Shown here: piece after piece, positions 1 through 5,704 of the stretch
Position numbering within the stretch: position 1 is the first letter of the stretch
Layout: each line of letters opens with the position of its first letter
Origin: Bacillota bacterium
GTDB lineage: Bacteria > Bacillota_A > Clostridia > Clostridiales > Clostridiaceae
Direction of reading: 5' to 3'
NCBI GenBank assembly: GCA_021780795.1
Contig: JAJXYA010000406.1
Coordinates: 1-5,721 of the forward strand
Length of the DNA stretch: 5,721 nt
Position numbers and translations under genes: made by a program
The notes under the pieces: model-generated
What the model saw: the letters and a program-made list of their open reading frames with translations, nothing else
What the model was told of the DNA's origin: nothing
Database searches by the model: none

Positions 1-579
1 AACAAAGGTTTTATTTAACAAATCGTCAACTTTTAAGCTTTCGGATTTTGCTAAAGGATTTTTTTCTGAAAATACCAAAACAAGTTCATCCTGATATATT
101 TTTTTGTATGTAATATTTGGATTTTGAGAACCGGTAGTACAAATTATGCCTGCATCTAATTCATGATTTAAAATCATTTGAATTATGCTTTTAGAAGGGC
201 ATGAAGTTACTGATATGTTAAGCTTTGGACATTCTATTTTCATAGTTTTCAAAACAGTTGGCATTAAATATGAAGAAGGCACATAGCTTGCTCCAATTTT
301 AAAGGTTCCTCTTTGAAGGGAATTAAACTCTCCAATGGCCCTTTCTGCCTCATCATTTAGTTTCAAAATCTTACTTGCGTAATGGAGTAGAACCTCACCA
401 GGTTCAGTTAAAACGGTATAGCCACCATGGATTTCAAAAAGAGATATGCCAAGAGATTTTTCAAGACTTTTCATATGAAAAGTGACAGTAGGTTGCTTTA
501 TTCCAAGTTTTTCAGCTACAACGGTTACTTTGTTGAATTTTGAAATAAGAACTAAGATTTCAAGTTTAATAAGATTCAT
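1..579 (-). CDS. LysR-type transcriptional regulator, partial (C-terminus beyond window)
   Basis: The minus strand reads open from an ATG at 579 to the window edge, giving 193 residues. Full LysR regulators are usually about 290-300 residues, so about 100 C-terminal residues are missing. Residues 1-60 form the winged helix-turn-helix: a recognition region around KLGIKQPTVTFHMKSLEKSL (24-43), then LGISLF and the wing with LTEPGE (57-62). A linker helix follows (about 63-90). From about 92 the effector-binding fold begins (GTFKIGASYVPSSYLMPTVL), with the first half of a periplasmic-binding-protein-like domain visible. The start is supported by GGAGGAT at 590-584, 6 bases after the GGAGG core. 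The usual 'LFER' is LFEI here, a mild deviation. It is divergent from the transporter operon, the classic LysR arrangement, so it most likely activates that operon in response to the substrate or a metabolite and represses itself. The family is sure; the effector is unknown. Confidence 0.93.
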   Translation of the reverse strand, partial: MNLIKLEILVLISKFNKVTVVAEKLGIKQPTVTFHMKSLEKSLGISLFEIHGGYTVLTEPGEVLLHYASKILKLNDEAERAIGEFNSLQRGTFKIGASYVPSSYLMPTVLKTMKIECPKLNISVTSCPSKSIIQMILNHELDAGIICTTGSQNPNITYKKIYQDELVLVFSEKNPLAKSESLKVDDLLNKTFV

Positions 580-611
580 ATTGATCCTCCAGTATAAATT
601 TATATAAACTC

Positions 612-617
612 ATTATA
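612..617 (-). promoter_or_regulatory. Putative -10 element of the LysR-type gene
   Basis: Read on the minus strand, 617-612 is a perfect TATAAT. It would place transcription start near 605, giving a leader of about 26 bases before the ATG at 579. No good -35 is seen at 16-18 bases; the sequence there is TATTAA-like. A second perfect minus-strand TATAAT lies at 647-642, also without a clear -35. The 614-630 inverted repeat overlaps the proximal element, which would fit autorepression. In DNA this AT-rich such hexamers also occur by chance. Confidence 0.4.
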
Positions 618-644
618 GAGAAAATCTATATAAATTAATAGATT
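614..644. promoter_or_regulatory. Putative LysR-type operator: three half-sites in two overlapping inverted repeats
   Basis: Seen directly: TATAGA at 614-619 and TCTATA at 625-630 form a perfect inverted repeat with a 5-base spacer. It contains T616-N11-A628, the canonical LysR box, here ATAG-N7-CTAT. The right arm is reused: AATCTAT (623-629) pairs with ATAGATT (638-644) across 8 bases. The three half-sites (615-618, 626-629, 638-641) are thus spaced about one DNA turn apart, as in known LysR recognition plus activation sites. The element lies about 90-120 bases upstream of the ATPase ATG and overlaps a minus-strand -10. That suits activation of the operon and autorepression of the regulator. 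Binding is inferred. Confidence 0.6.
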
Positions 645-667
645 ATAAGATTTTATTTAATGCTATC

Positions 668-696
668 TTTACATAAATTAAACATTTAGGTAAACA
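668..696 (+). promoter_or_regulatory. Weak putative promoter of the transporter operon
   Basis: TTTACA at 668-673 resembles a -35 (TTGACA). Seventeen bases on, TAAACA at 691-696 is a poor -10 with 3 of 6 matches to TATAAT. A start near 703 would put the centre of the 623-644 inverted repeat near -69, about where LysR recognition sites usually sit. A weak -10 is usual for activator-dependent promoters. TAAAAT at 705-710 and again at 712-717 are alternative -10 hexamers, but they lack a spaced -35. Confidence 0.3.
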
Positions 697-733
697 GATA
701 CATGTAAAATGTAAAATATGAGGTGATAAAACA

Positions 734-1705
734 ATGGATGTAGTTATGAATGACATAAAAAAGCTTTATGGAAATTTAAAAGTTTTAGATCATATAAGCA
801 TAACCTTTAAAGATAAAGACTTTACAACTTTACTTGGACCTTCGGGTTGTGGAAAAACAACTTTGCTTAGAATAATAGCTGGTCTTGAAACTCCAGATGA
901 TGGAGAAATACATTTTGGAGATAAGGTTATATACTCTAAGGAAAAGAAATTAAATATCCCAACGAATAAGAGAGAGCTTGGAATGGTTTTTCAAGATTTT
1001 GCTCTGTGGCCTCATTTAACTGTTTTTGAAAATGTTGCATTTCCACTAAAAGCAACTGGGAAAAAAGGCAATATAAATGAAAGGGTAAATTCAGCATTAA
1101 AAACTGTAAAGCTTGATGGCTTCCCAAATAGGTTTCCCAATCAGCTTTCAGGTGGACAACAGCAAAGGGTTGCATTTGCTAGAGCGATTATAAATAATCC
1201 GAAAATCATTTTGTTCGATGAACCATTAAGTGCTTTGGATGCTAACTTAAGAGATGAGATGCGATATGAATTAGTTAATCTTGTGAAAAATATAGGAATA
1301 ACTGTAGTGTATGTAACTCATGATCAAGTAGAAGCAATGTCCATGTCAGACAAGGTGATAGTAATAAATAATGGAACAGTTCTTCAAAATGACTCTCCAG
1401 AGAAGGTATATAATGGACCAAATAACAAATTTGTGGCGCAATTTGTTGGAAAATCTAATGAAATTAATAGTGGCATTATAAGACCAGAAAAAATAAGTTT
1501 CACAAAACAGGATAATAGTATTGAGTACGAAGGAAGTATAGAAAACGTTTGTTATATGGGAAGCTTTTATGAGTTGACTGTTAAAGTTTCTGAGAGAGGT
1601 TTTTGGAAGGTTTATGCAAATGAAAGAAAAGTGATAGGTGAAAAAATAAAATTATATATAAAAAATTCAGATATTCATATTTTAGGAGGTAGCTTAAATG
1701 CTTAA
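734..1705 (+). CDS. ABC importer ATP-binding protein (MOI/FbpC/PotA-like, TOBE tail)
   Basis: The 323-residue cytoplasmic ATPase would drive the importer encoded by the next two genes. All nucleotide-binding motifs are intact: Walker A GPSGCGKTT (35-43), Q-loop Q87 in VFQDFALWPH, signature LSGGQQQR (138-145), Walker B IILFDEP (158-164), D-loop SALD (166-169) and switch histidine H196 in YVTHDQVEAM. Residues from about 240 to the end form a short regulatory tail of TOBE type (IIRPEKISF followed by beta-rich sequence), as in FbpC, PotA, CysA, MalK and the PhnT-type 2-aminoethylphosphonate ATPases. Length is normal for that group. The ATG at 734 is chosen because GAGGTGAT at 720-727 lies 6 bases upstream; an internal ATG at 746 lacks a comparable site. 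It is first in the operon, and its last 8 bases overlap the binding-protein gene. The class is certain; the substrate cannot be read from this subunit. Confidence 0.95.
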   Translation: MDVVMNDIKKLYGNLKVLDHISITFKDKDFTTLLGPSGCGKTTLLRIIAGLETPDDGEIHFGDKVIYSKEKKLNIPTNKRELGMVFQDFALWPHLTVFENVAFPLKATGKKGNINERVNSALKTVKLDGFPNRFPNQLSGGQQQRVAFARAIINNPKIILFDEPLSALDANLRDEMRYELVNLVKNIGITVVYVTHDQVEAMSMSDKVIVINNGTVLQNDSPEKVYNGPNNKFVAQFVGKSNEINSGIIRPEKISFTKQDNSIEYEGSIENVCYMGSFYELTVKVSERGFWKVYANERKVIGEKIKLYIKNSDIHILGGSLNA

Positions 1706-2717
1706 ATTAAACAAGAGAATTATTTGTTCATTAATGTCAGTTTGTATTGTTGGAGGAATTTTAGCAGGGTGTAGTAATGGAACTGCTGCAAGTAAAGATA
1801 GCAGCAATTCAAAGGTACTTGTTGTTTATAGTGCTGGACCAGACAATTTAATTAAAAACATAACTAATGGCTTTGAGAAAAAAACTGGTATAAAGGTAAA
1901 AGTATTTAGCAGTACTACTGGTAAAATACTTAGTAGAATTAAGGCGGAGAAAGCAAAACCACAAGCGGATGTAGCTATTTTAGCATCACTTTCCTCTGCA
2001 ATTGGACTTAAAAAGGATGGTATGACTGAAGCTTATGCTAATGCACAAAATGCTGATAAGCTATTTAGTGGTTGGAAGGATAAAGACAACAATTATTTTT
2101 CCTACAGTGGATCGGCTCTTGCCATAATATACAATACAAAGTCTGTTAAAAATCCACCGAAGGATTGGTCGGATTTAACTGCACCACAATATAAAAATCA
2201 AATCAACGTATCTGACCCAAGTCAATCAGGATCATGTCTAGATTTTGTAAGTGGCTATGTAAATGTTAATGGGGAAAAAGGATGGGATTATTTCAAAGAT
2301 GTAAAAGCTAATGGTGCTCAAATGGTTGGAGCTAATAATGAGGCTTTAAATCCTGTAATTACTGGAGAGAAAAGCATTGTTTTAGCTGGAGTTGACTACT
2401 TAACCTATGCTGCAAAGGCAAAAGGAGAGCCTGTAGATTTGGTTTATCCATCTAGTGGTACTGTAATTAGTCCTAGACCAGCATTGATACTTAAAGGTGC
2501 AAAAGACGAAGAAAATGCAGAAAAGTTTATTGACTACTTGCTTTCCGATGATGCACAGAAAATGGTTGCTGATGCTTATTTGCTTCCTGGTAGAAAAGAT
2601 ATAAAGGTAGAAGGTAAGGTTAATGGTAATGATATTAAAGCTTTAAAGGTAGATTGGAATTGGATGGCAACTAATGGAAAAGATATAAGTACTAAATTTG
2701 ACAACATGTTTAAATAG
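1698..2717 (+). CDS. Extracellular solute-binding lipoprotein (FbpA/AfuA/PhnS-like)
   Basis: The 339-residue receptor captures the substrate outside the membrane. The N-terminus is a lipoprotein signal: basic MLKLNKR, a hydrophobic stretch (about 8-21), then lipobox LAGC with the lipidated cysteine at 25. The mature protein is a two-lobed type II binding protein: first strand VLVVYSAGPDN (40-50), FEKKTGIKVKVF (59-70), an ADVAIL strand (90-95), a hinge region with ALAIIYNT (140-147), then WSDL (157-160), SDPSQSGS (172-179) and a C-terminal DWNWMATNG-type end. This pattern is shared by ferric iron, 2-aminoethylphosphonate and phosphosugar receptors. The Tyr-Tyr pair that binds iron in FbpA is not evident; the corresponding stretch reads VDYLTY (Y234 and Y237), so iron is not favoured. 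AGGAGGT at 1684-1690 lies 7 bases before the ATG, and the start overlaps the ATPase stop by 8 bases. The family is sure; the ligand is open. Confidence 0.93.
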   Translation: MLKLNKRIICSLMSVCIVGGILAGCSNGTAASKDSSNSKVLVVYSAGPDNLIKNITNGFEKKTGIKVKVFSSTTGKILSRIKAEKAKPQADVAILASLSSAIGLKKDGMTEAYANAQNADKLFSGWKDKDNNYFSYSGSALAIIYNTKSVKNPPKDWSDLTAPQYKNQINVSDPSQSGSCLDFVSGYVNVNGEKGWDYFKDVKANGAQMVGANNEALNPVITGEKSIVLAGVDYLTYAAKAKGEPVDLVYPSSGTVISPRPALILKGAKDEENAEKFIDYLLSDDAQKMVADAYLLPGRKDIKVEGKVNGNDIKALKVDWNWMATNGKDISTKFDNMFK

Positions 2718-2733
2718 GTTGGTGTTAAAATTG
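2717..2733 (+). promoter_or_regulatory. Weak RBS and TTG start of the permease
   Basis: GGTTGGTG at 2717-2724 is a poor match to GGAGGTG and ends 6 bases before TTG 2731. It begins at the last base of the binding-protein stop (TAG 2715-2717). The frame has no ATG before the first membrane segments. The other possible starts are TTG 2698, TTG 2719 and GTG 2722, and none has a better upstream site. Initiation probably depends on ribosomes ending the upstream gene. Confidence 0.45.
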
Positions 2734-4434
2734 GGTTTTATTCGTAGTATAAATAAAAGAAATATAATTACAGTAATTGCTTTAGTATTGTTGTTATTTC
2801 TAATTGTTATACCTTTATTATTGATATGTACATATAATTTATATAATAGTGGTTCATTTGATTTAAGTTTTGTTTTAAGCGGGGAGACAGCTTCTGTATT
2901 TTTTAATACTATAAAGCTTGGATTTTGTGTAGTAATAGTTTCAAGTTTTCTAGCACTTCCGTTAGCATTTATAGTGGCAAAAACCAATATAAGCTTTAAA
3001 GGTGTTATTGAAATGCTTATTTTAATCTCTTTTATGATACCCCCATATATAGAAGCAATGGCATGGACTTTGTTTATGCAGAAGAATGGCTATCTTCAAA
3101 GCCTTCTTCCTTGCTTTTCTTTTATAACACCATATTTTTTTACTTTTGGTGGACTGGTAATTATCATGAGTCTACATGTTTTTCCTATAATGTATCTCAG
3201 CATAAAAAATTGTCTTTTGAAAATTAGTTCAAGTTTAGAAGAAGCAGCTTTTGTTCATGGTGGAAACTTTTTTTATACTATAAGGAAGGTGATATTTCCA
3301 TTGATTTTTTCAAGCTATGCAGTAGGTGCACTTTTAGTATTTTTAAGAACAGCAGCAGAATTTGGAGTTCCCATTACCTTTGGAAGAAAAATAGGCTACT
3401 ATGTGTTAACTAGTGAAATTTATAAATACGTTTCAAATTGGCCTATCGATTTTGGAAAGGCATCAAATTTATCACTAATGCTTGTTGTGAGCTGTCTTGT
3501 ACTTTGGTATTTTCAAAATCTAATTAATTCTAATTATTCATATTCCCTTGTAGGTGGAAAAGATAAAAAGATTAATGTATATAAATTAAGTACACCACAA
3601 AAAATTATAACCCTATTATTTTTAACTACTATTTTCCTCCTTTCTATAGGAATACCGCTTTTTTCAGCGGTGGTTACTTCCATAATAAAAATAGAGGGTG
3701 TAGGAATATCCTTAAATAATTTCACATTAGATTATTATAAAGCTTTGTTTTCAGCAGATTCCGATGCCTTTAGTGCACTTATGACAACCTTTGCTATTTC
3801 TATATTAGCAAGTATAATTACTGTCATTTTGGGGACTTTTTATGGACTTTTAATCGGTCGAAAAAAGAAAGGTATATTATATAAACTGATGGATATATTT
3901 AGTTTGCTACCAAACACTGTTCCTGGAATTGTTATAGTTATTGGATTAATACTTTTTTATAATAGTCCATATATGCCTTTATCAATTTATAACACTTATG
4001 GAATGGTTATTATTACTTACGTTATTTTATTTTTACCCTATACCGTGCAATATGTATCAAGCTCTTACGGTCAAATAAATAAATCTCTTGAGGAAGCAGG
4101 TATAGTTTCTGGCAGTAACTTTTTCTATTTGCTAAGAAAGGTAATATTGCCACTAAACTCAAAAGCAATGTTAGCAGGTTTTATAATGACATTTATCGTG
4201 TCTATTAGAGAACTTGTTGCATCCCTAATGATTTTGCCACCTTCTGTTCAAAATTCTGCGTCCTATATTTACTCTCAATTTGAACAAGGTAGTGAAGCAT
4301 CTGGAATGGCCATGGCTGTTGCGACAACTATAATAACAATTGCTTTGCTTGTAGCGCTGCAATTCCTAACAAATAGACAAAAGGAGAAGACAAAAGATGA
4401 GACTAGCGATTCTATCGGATATACATGGCAATAA
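2731..4434 (+). CDS. Fused two-domain ABC importer permease (FbpB/PhnU2-like)
   Basis: This integral membrane protein of about 567 residues forms the whole translocation channel, with two homologous permease domains in one chain. Each half has about six hydrophobic segments and an EAA loop that docks the ATPase. With the TTG 2731 start, the first loop is EEAAFVHGGNFFYTIRKVIF (170-189) and the second EEAGIVSGSNFFYLLRKVIL (454-473). The close match of the two shows internal duplication. A charged linker (about 277-290, GGKDKKINVYK) separates the halves. Fused permeases of about 550 residues are typical of ferric (FbpB) and PhnU2-type aminoethylphosphonate importers; PotB/PotC-type systems use two separate proteins. 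The start is uncertain: TTG 2731 is preferred for its spacing to GGTTGGTG, with GTG 2722 or TTG 2698 possible. The gene begins 13 bases after the binding-protein stop, and its end overlaps the phosphoesterase by 38 bases. Confidence 0.93.
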   Translation: MGFIRSINKRNIITVIALVLLLFLIVIPLLLICTYNLYNSGSFDLSFVLSGETASVFFNTIKLGFCVVIVSSFLALPLAFIVAKTNISFKGVIEMLILISFMIPPYIEAMAWTLFMQKNGYLQSLLPCFSFITPYFFTFGGLVIIMSLHVFPIMYLSIKNCLLKISSSLEEAAFVHGGNFFYTIRKVIFPLIFSSYAVGALLVFLRTAAEFGVPITFGRKIGYYVLTSEIYKYVSNWPIDFGKASNLSLMLVVSCLVLWYFQNLINSNYSYSLVGGKDKKINVYKLSTPQKIITLLFLTTIFLLSIGIPLFSAVVTSIIKIEGVGISLNNFTLDYYKALFSADSDAFSALMTTFAISILASIITVILGTFYGLLIGRKKKGILYKLMDIFSLLPNTVPGIVIVIGLILFYNSPYMPLSIYNTYGMVIITYVILFLPYTVQYVSSSYGQINKSLEEAGIVSGSNFFYLLRKVILPLNSKAMLAGFIMTFIVSIRELVASLMILPPSVQNSASYIYSQFEQGSEASGMAMAVATTIITIALLVALQFLTNRQKEKTKDETSDSIGYTWQ

Positions 4435-5119
4435 TGAAGCACTAGAAAAAGTAGTGTTAGACATTGAAAAAAACGATATAGATGGAGTGGTTTTTTTAGG
4501 AGATTTGGTAATGAAAGGACCTAATCCTATGGAAGTATATGAAAGCCTAAAAAAACTTAAACCAATATGTTGGCTAAAGGGGAATACAGACTTATGGTTA
4601 TCCGATACGAGAACAGAAAATGAAAGTAGCTGCAGAGATTTAGGGGAAATAGAGCTGTATAGAAATTTTTGTTTAGAAAGAATTACTTCAAATAGTATAG
4701 ATTTTATATTAAATTGTCCTGAAAAACAGTCCGTGAACATTGGAAAAATAAACATGCTATGTGTCCACGGTTCTCCAAGAAGTATTGTTGAAGTTTTAAG
4801 CCCATCCATGAATTTAGAGGAAGTATTTGAAGACTTAGAGGAAGATATAATTTTATGTGGTCATTCTCATATTCCATTTTTAAAAAAGGTGGGGAAAAAA
4901 ATATTGTTTAACCCAGGAAGTGTTGGCAGTCCCTATGACGGCAATCCCAGTGCATCCTATGGAGTTATGGAAATAAAAAATGATGAAGTTTACTTTAATA
5001 TTCGACGTGTTATTTATCCAATAGATAAGCTTATAAAAAGTGCTTTTGCATTAACTTTTCCCAGTTATGAAGACTATGGATATTTTATTAAAAAAGGAAT
5101 TAAATATAGAAAGGACTAG
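4397..5119 (+). CDS. Calcineurin-like metallophosphoesterase (Metallophos_2 / YfcE-like)
   Basis: A 240-residue, probably cytoplasmic, dinuclear-metal phosphoesterase with no signal peptide or membrane segment. All five metal-binding blocks are present in order: SDIHGN (D8, H10), GDLV (D36), GNTD (N63, D65), VHGSP (H124) and GHSH (H156, H158), followed by the typical NPGSVGSP (172-179). GNTD in place of GNHD is common in this small-phosphoesterase branch (YfcE, MJ0936) and does not suggest inactivity. Relatives hydrolyse phosphodiesters or phosphomonoesters, and some are PrpE-like phosphatases; the natural substrate is usually unknown. AAGGAGA at 4381-4387, 9 bases upstream, supports the ATG. 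The start lies inside the permease gene (38-base overlap), so the two are cotranscribed and probably translationally coupled. The enzyme may process the imported compound. The fold is sure; the substrate and the link to transport are inferred. Confidence 0.9.
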   Translation: MRLAILSDIHGNNEALEKVVLDIEKNDIDGVVFLGDLVMKGPNPMEVYESLKKLKPICWLKGNTDLWLSDTRTENESSCRDLGEIELYRNFCLERITSNSIDFILNCPEKQSVNIGKINMLCVHGSPRSIVEVLSPSMNLEEVFEDLEEDIILCGHSHIPFLKKVGKKILFNPGSVGSPYDGNPSASYGVMEIKNDEVYFNIRRVIYPIDKLIKSAFALTFPSYEDYGYFIKKGIKYRKD

Positions 5120-5123
5120 GAGC

Positions 5124-5456
5124 ATGAAAAAATTTGATGGAGATAATAGTACGGGAATTACTTATAAGAAGAGATATGCTGTTTCAAATGGTGATATAAA
5201 TTCAGCTTTAAAAACAGCTGCAAAGGATGGCATTGACGGAAATTAAAATGATTATTCTGCCAAAATTGATTGGGGATATGGGAGTTAAGCCTTGAGCTTT
5301 TCATATGATAAACAAGCTAGCGATGGATTCGAAGGCCTTGAACTACCGGATGAAGAAGATGCTATAAATGAAGCTATAGACAATATGCCTGGTAAGCTAA
5401 GTAAGTGGCTATATAAAGGTTGGCTAGTTAAACTGATGAATCAAAAACCGAGATAA
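5124..5456 (+). pseudogene. Unrecognised small gene broken by two in-frame TAA codons
   Basis: An ATG at 5124, 4 bases after the phosphoesterase stop and 8 bases after AAAGGA (5110-5115), opens a frame that stops at TAA 5244-5246 after 40 residues. The same frame continues for 13 codons, meets TAA at 5286-5288, then runs on for 55 codons to TAA 5454-5456. No frameshift is needed, and the text stays protein-like throughout: SALKTAAKDGIDGN, then NDYSAKIDWGYG, then GFEGLELPDEEDAINEAIDN and a basic, aromatic C-terminus KWLYKGWLVKLMNQKPR. The simplest reading is a gene of about 110 codons decayed by two nonsense mutations. Alternatively these are two real short genes: 5124-5246 (40 residues), and a TTG start at 5292 preceded by GGAG at 5281-5284 (54 residues to 5453). 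I do not recognise the family, and no function is proposed. It would be the last member of the operon. Confidence 0.5.
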
Positions 5457-5527
5457 TGTTAGGTGATTAAATATATATAAAAATAATATACCAAAGTTTT
5501 ATAACAATAAATAGCAATTTCATATTT

Positions 5528-5586
5528 AAAATGTATCCTATAAAGTAGAAAATTTAGTTTTTACTTTATAGGATACATTTTTATTT
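5528..5586 (+). terminator. Rho-independent terminator, possibly bidirectional
   Basis: Bases 5528-5547 are perfectly complementary to 5562-5581 (20 pairs: AAAATGTATCC... with ...GGATACATTTT). The helix can extend through a G-T and three A-T pairs (5548-5551 with 5558-5561) to a 6-base loop at 5552-5557. T-rich sequence follows (TTTTTATTTT, 5578-5587). The stem is long and AT-rich with only a small GC block. The A-run at its left foot would serve as a T-run on the other strand. It sits after the operon remnant and before the promoter of the next gene, as expected for an operon terminator. Confidence 0.8.
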
Positions 5587-5601
5587 TATATAAACAATAT
5601 G

Positions 5602-5615
5602 CGAACATATGTTTG
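5602..5615. promoter_or_regulatory. SOS box (LexA/DinR operator)
   Basis: The 14 bases CGAACATATGTTTG match every position of the Bacillus/Clostridium LexA consensus CGAACRNRYGTTYG. The element is a near-perfect palindrome around the centre ATAT. It overlaps the first three bases of a TTGAAA -35 at 5613-5618 and lies about 90 bases upstream of the ATG at 5705, so bound LexA would block that promoter until DNA damage. The match is seen directly; the regulation is inferred from the known family. Confidence 0.8.
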
Positions 5616-5643
5616 AAAATTAAATTTATGGGTATAATATAAA
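5613..5643 (+). promoter_or_regulatory. Putative promoter of the downstream SOS-controlled gene
   Basis: TTGAAA at 5613-5618 is a good -35. A perfect TATAAT follows at 5633-5638, but the spacer is only 14 bases. TATAAA at 5638-5643 gives a 19-base spacer. TGGG just before TATAAT partly resembles an extended -10. The SOS box overlaps the -35. Neither spacing is ideal, so the exact -10 is uncertain. Confidence 0.5.
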
Positions 5644-5652
5644 GGCAATGAG

Positions 5653-5680
5653 CTGATAAATTAGTTTGAAAAAATATAAT
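5653..5680 (+). promoter_or_regulatory. Second putative promoter before the truncated gene
   Basis: CTGATA at 5653-5658 (4 of 6 to TTGACA) is followed after 16 bases by a perfect TATAAT at 5675-5680. Transcription would start near 5687, just upstream of the RBS. It lies outside the SOS box and, if used, would give LexA-independent expression or be blocked only indirectly. Confidence 0.35.
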
Positions 5681-5704
5681 CAAATGTTAAAATGGAGGTA
5701 TAAT

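Noticed and set aside
593..604. Palindrome TATAAATTTATA near the regulator RBS
   Set aside because: A 12-base palindrome of A and T only is expected by chance in this composition and has no LysR half-site.
702..715. Tandem 7-base repeat ATGTAAA in the operon leader
   Set aside because: Two short AT-rich copies with no conserved context; too weak to call a regulatory or variable repeat.
936..1175. Minus-strand open frame of 79 codons within the ATPase gene
   Set aside because: It lies opposite Walker/Q-loop coding sequence, has no RBS or recognisable motif, and is a shadow of the plus-strand gene.
2643..2987. Minus-strand open frame of 114 codons across the binding-protein/permease junction
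   Set aside because: Its low-complexity Asn/Thr/Ile-rich translation mirrors hydrophobic permease codons, and both plus-strand genes there are well supported.
3654..3671. Small perfect hairpin ACCGCT-N6-AGCGGT with a T-run in the loop
   Set aside because: It is inside the permease coding sequence, with only a 6-pair stem and no T-run after it, so it is not a terminator; likely chance.
4366..4809. Minus-strand open frame of 147 codons opposite the phosphoesterase
   Set aside because: The plus strand carries all the metallophosphoesterase motifs; the antisense frame has no motif or start signal.
5248..5295. 15-codon frame starting at ATG 5248 (MIILPKLIGDMG...)
   Set aside because: No suitable RBS, very short, and out of frame with the protein-like reading of the surrounding broken gene.
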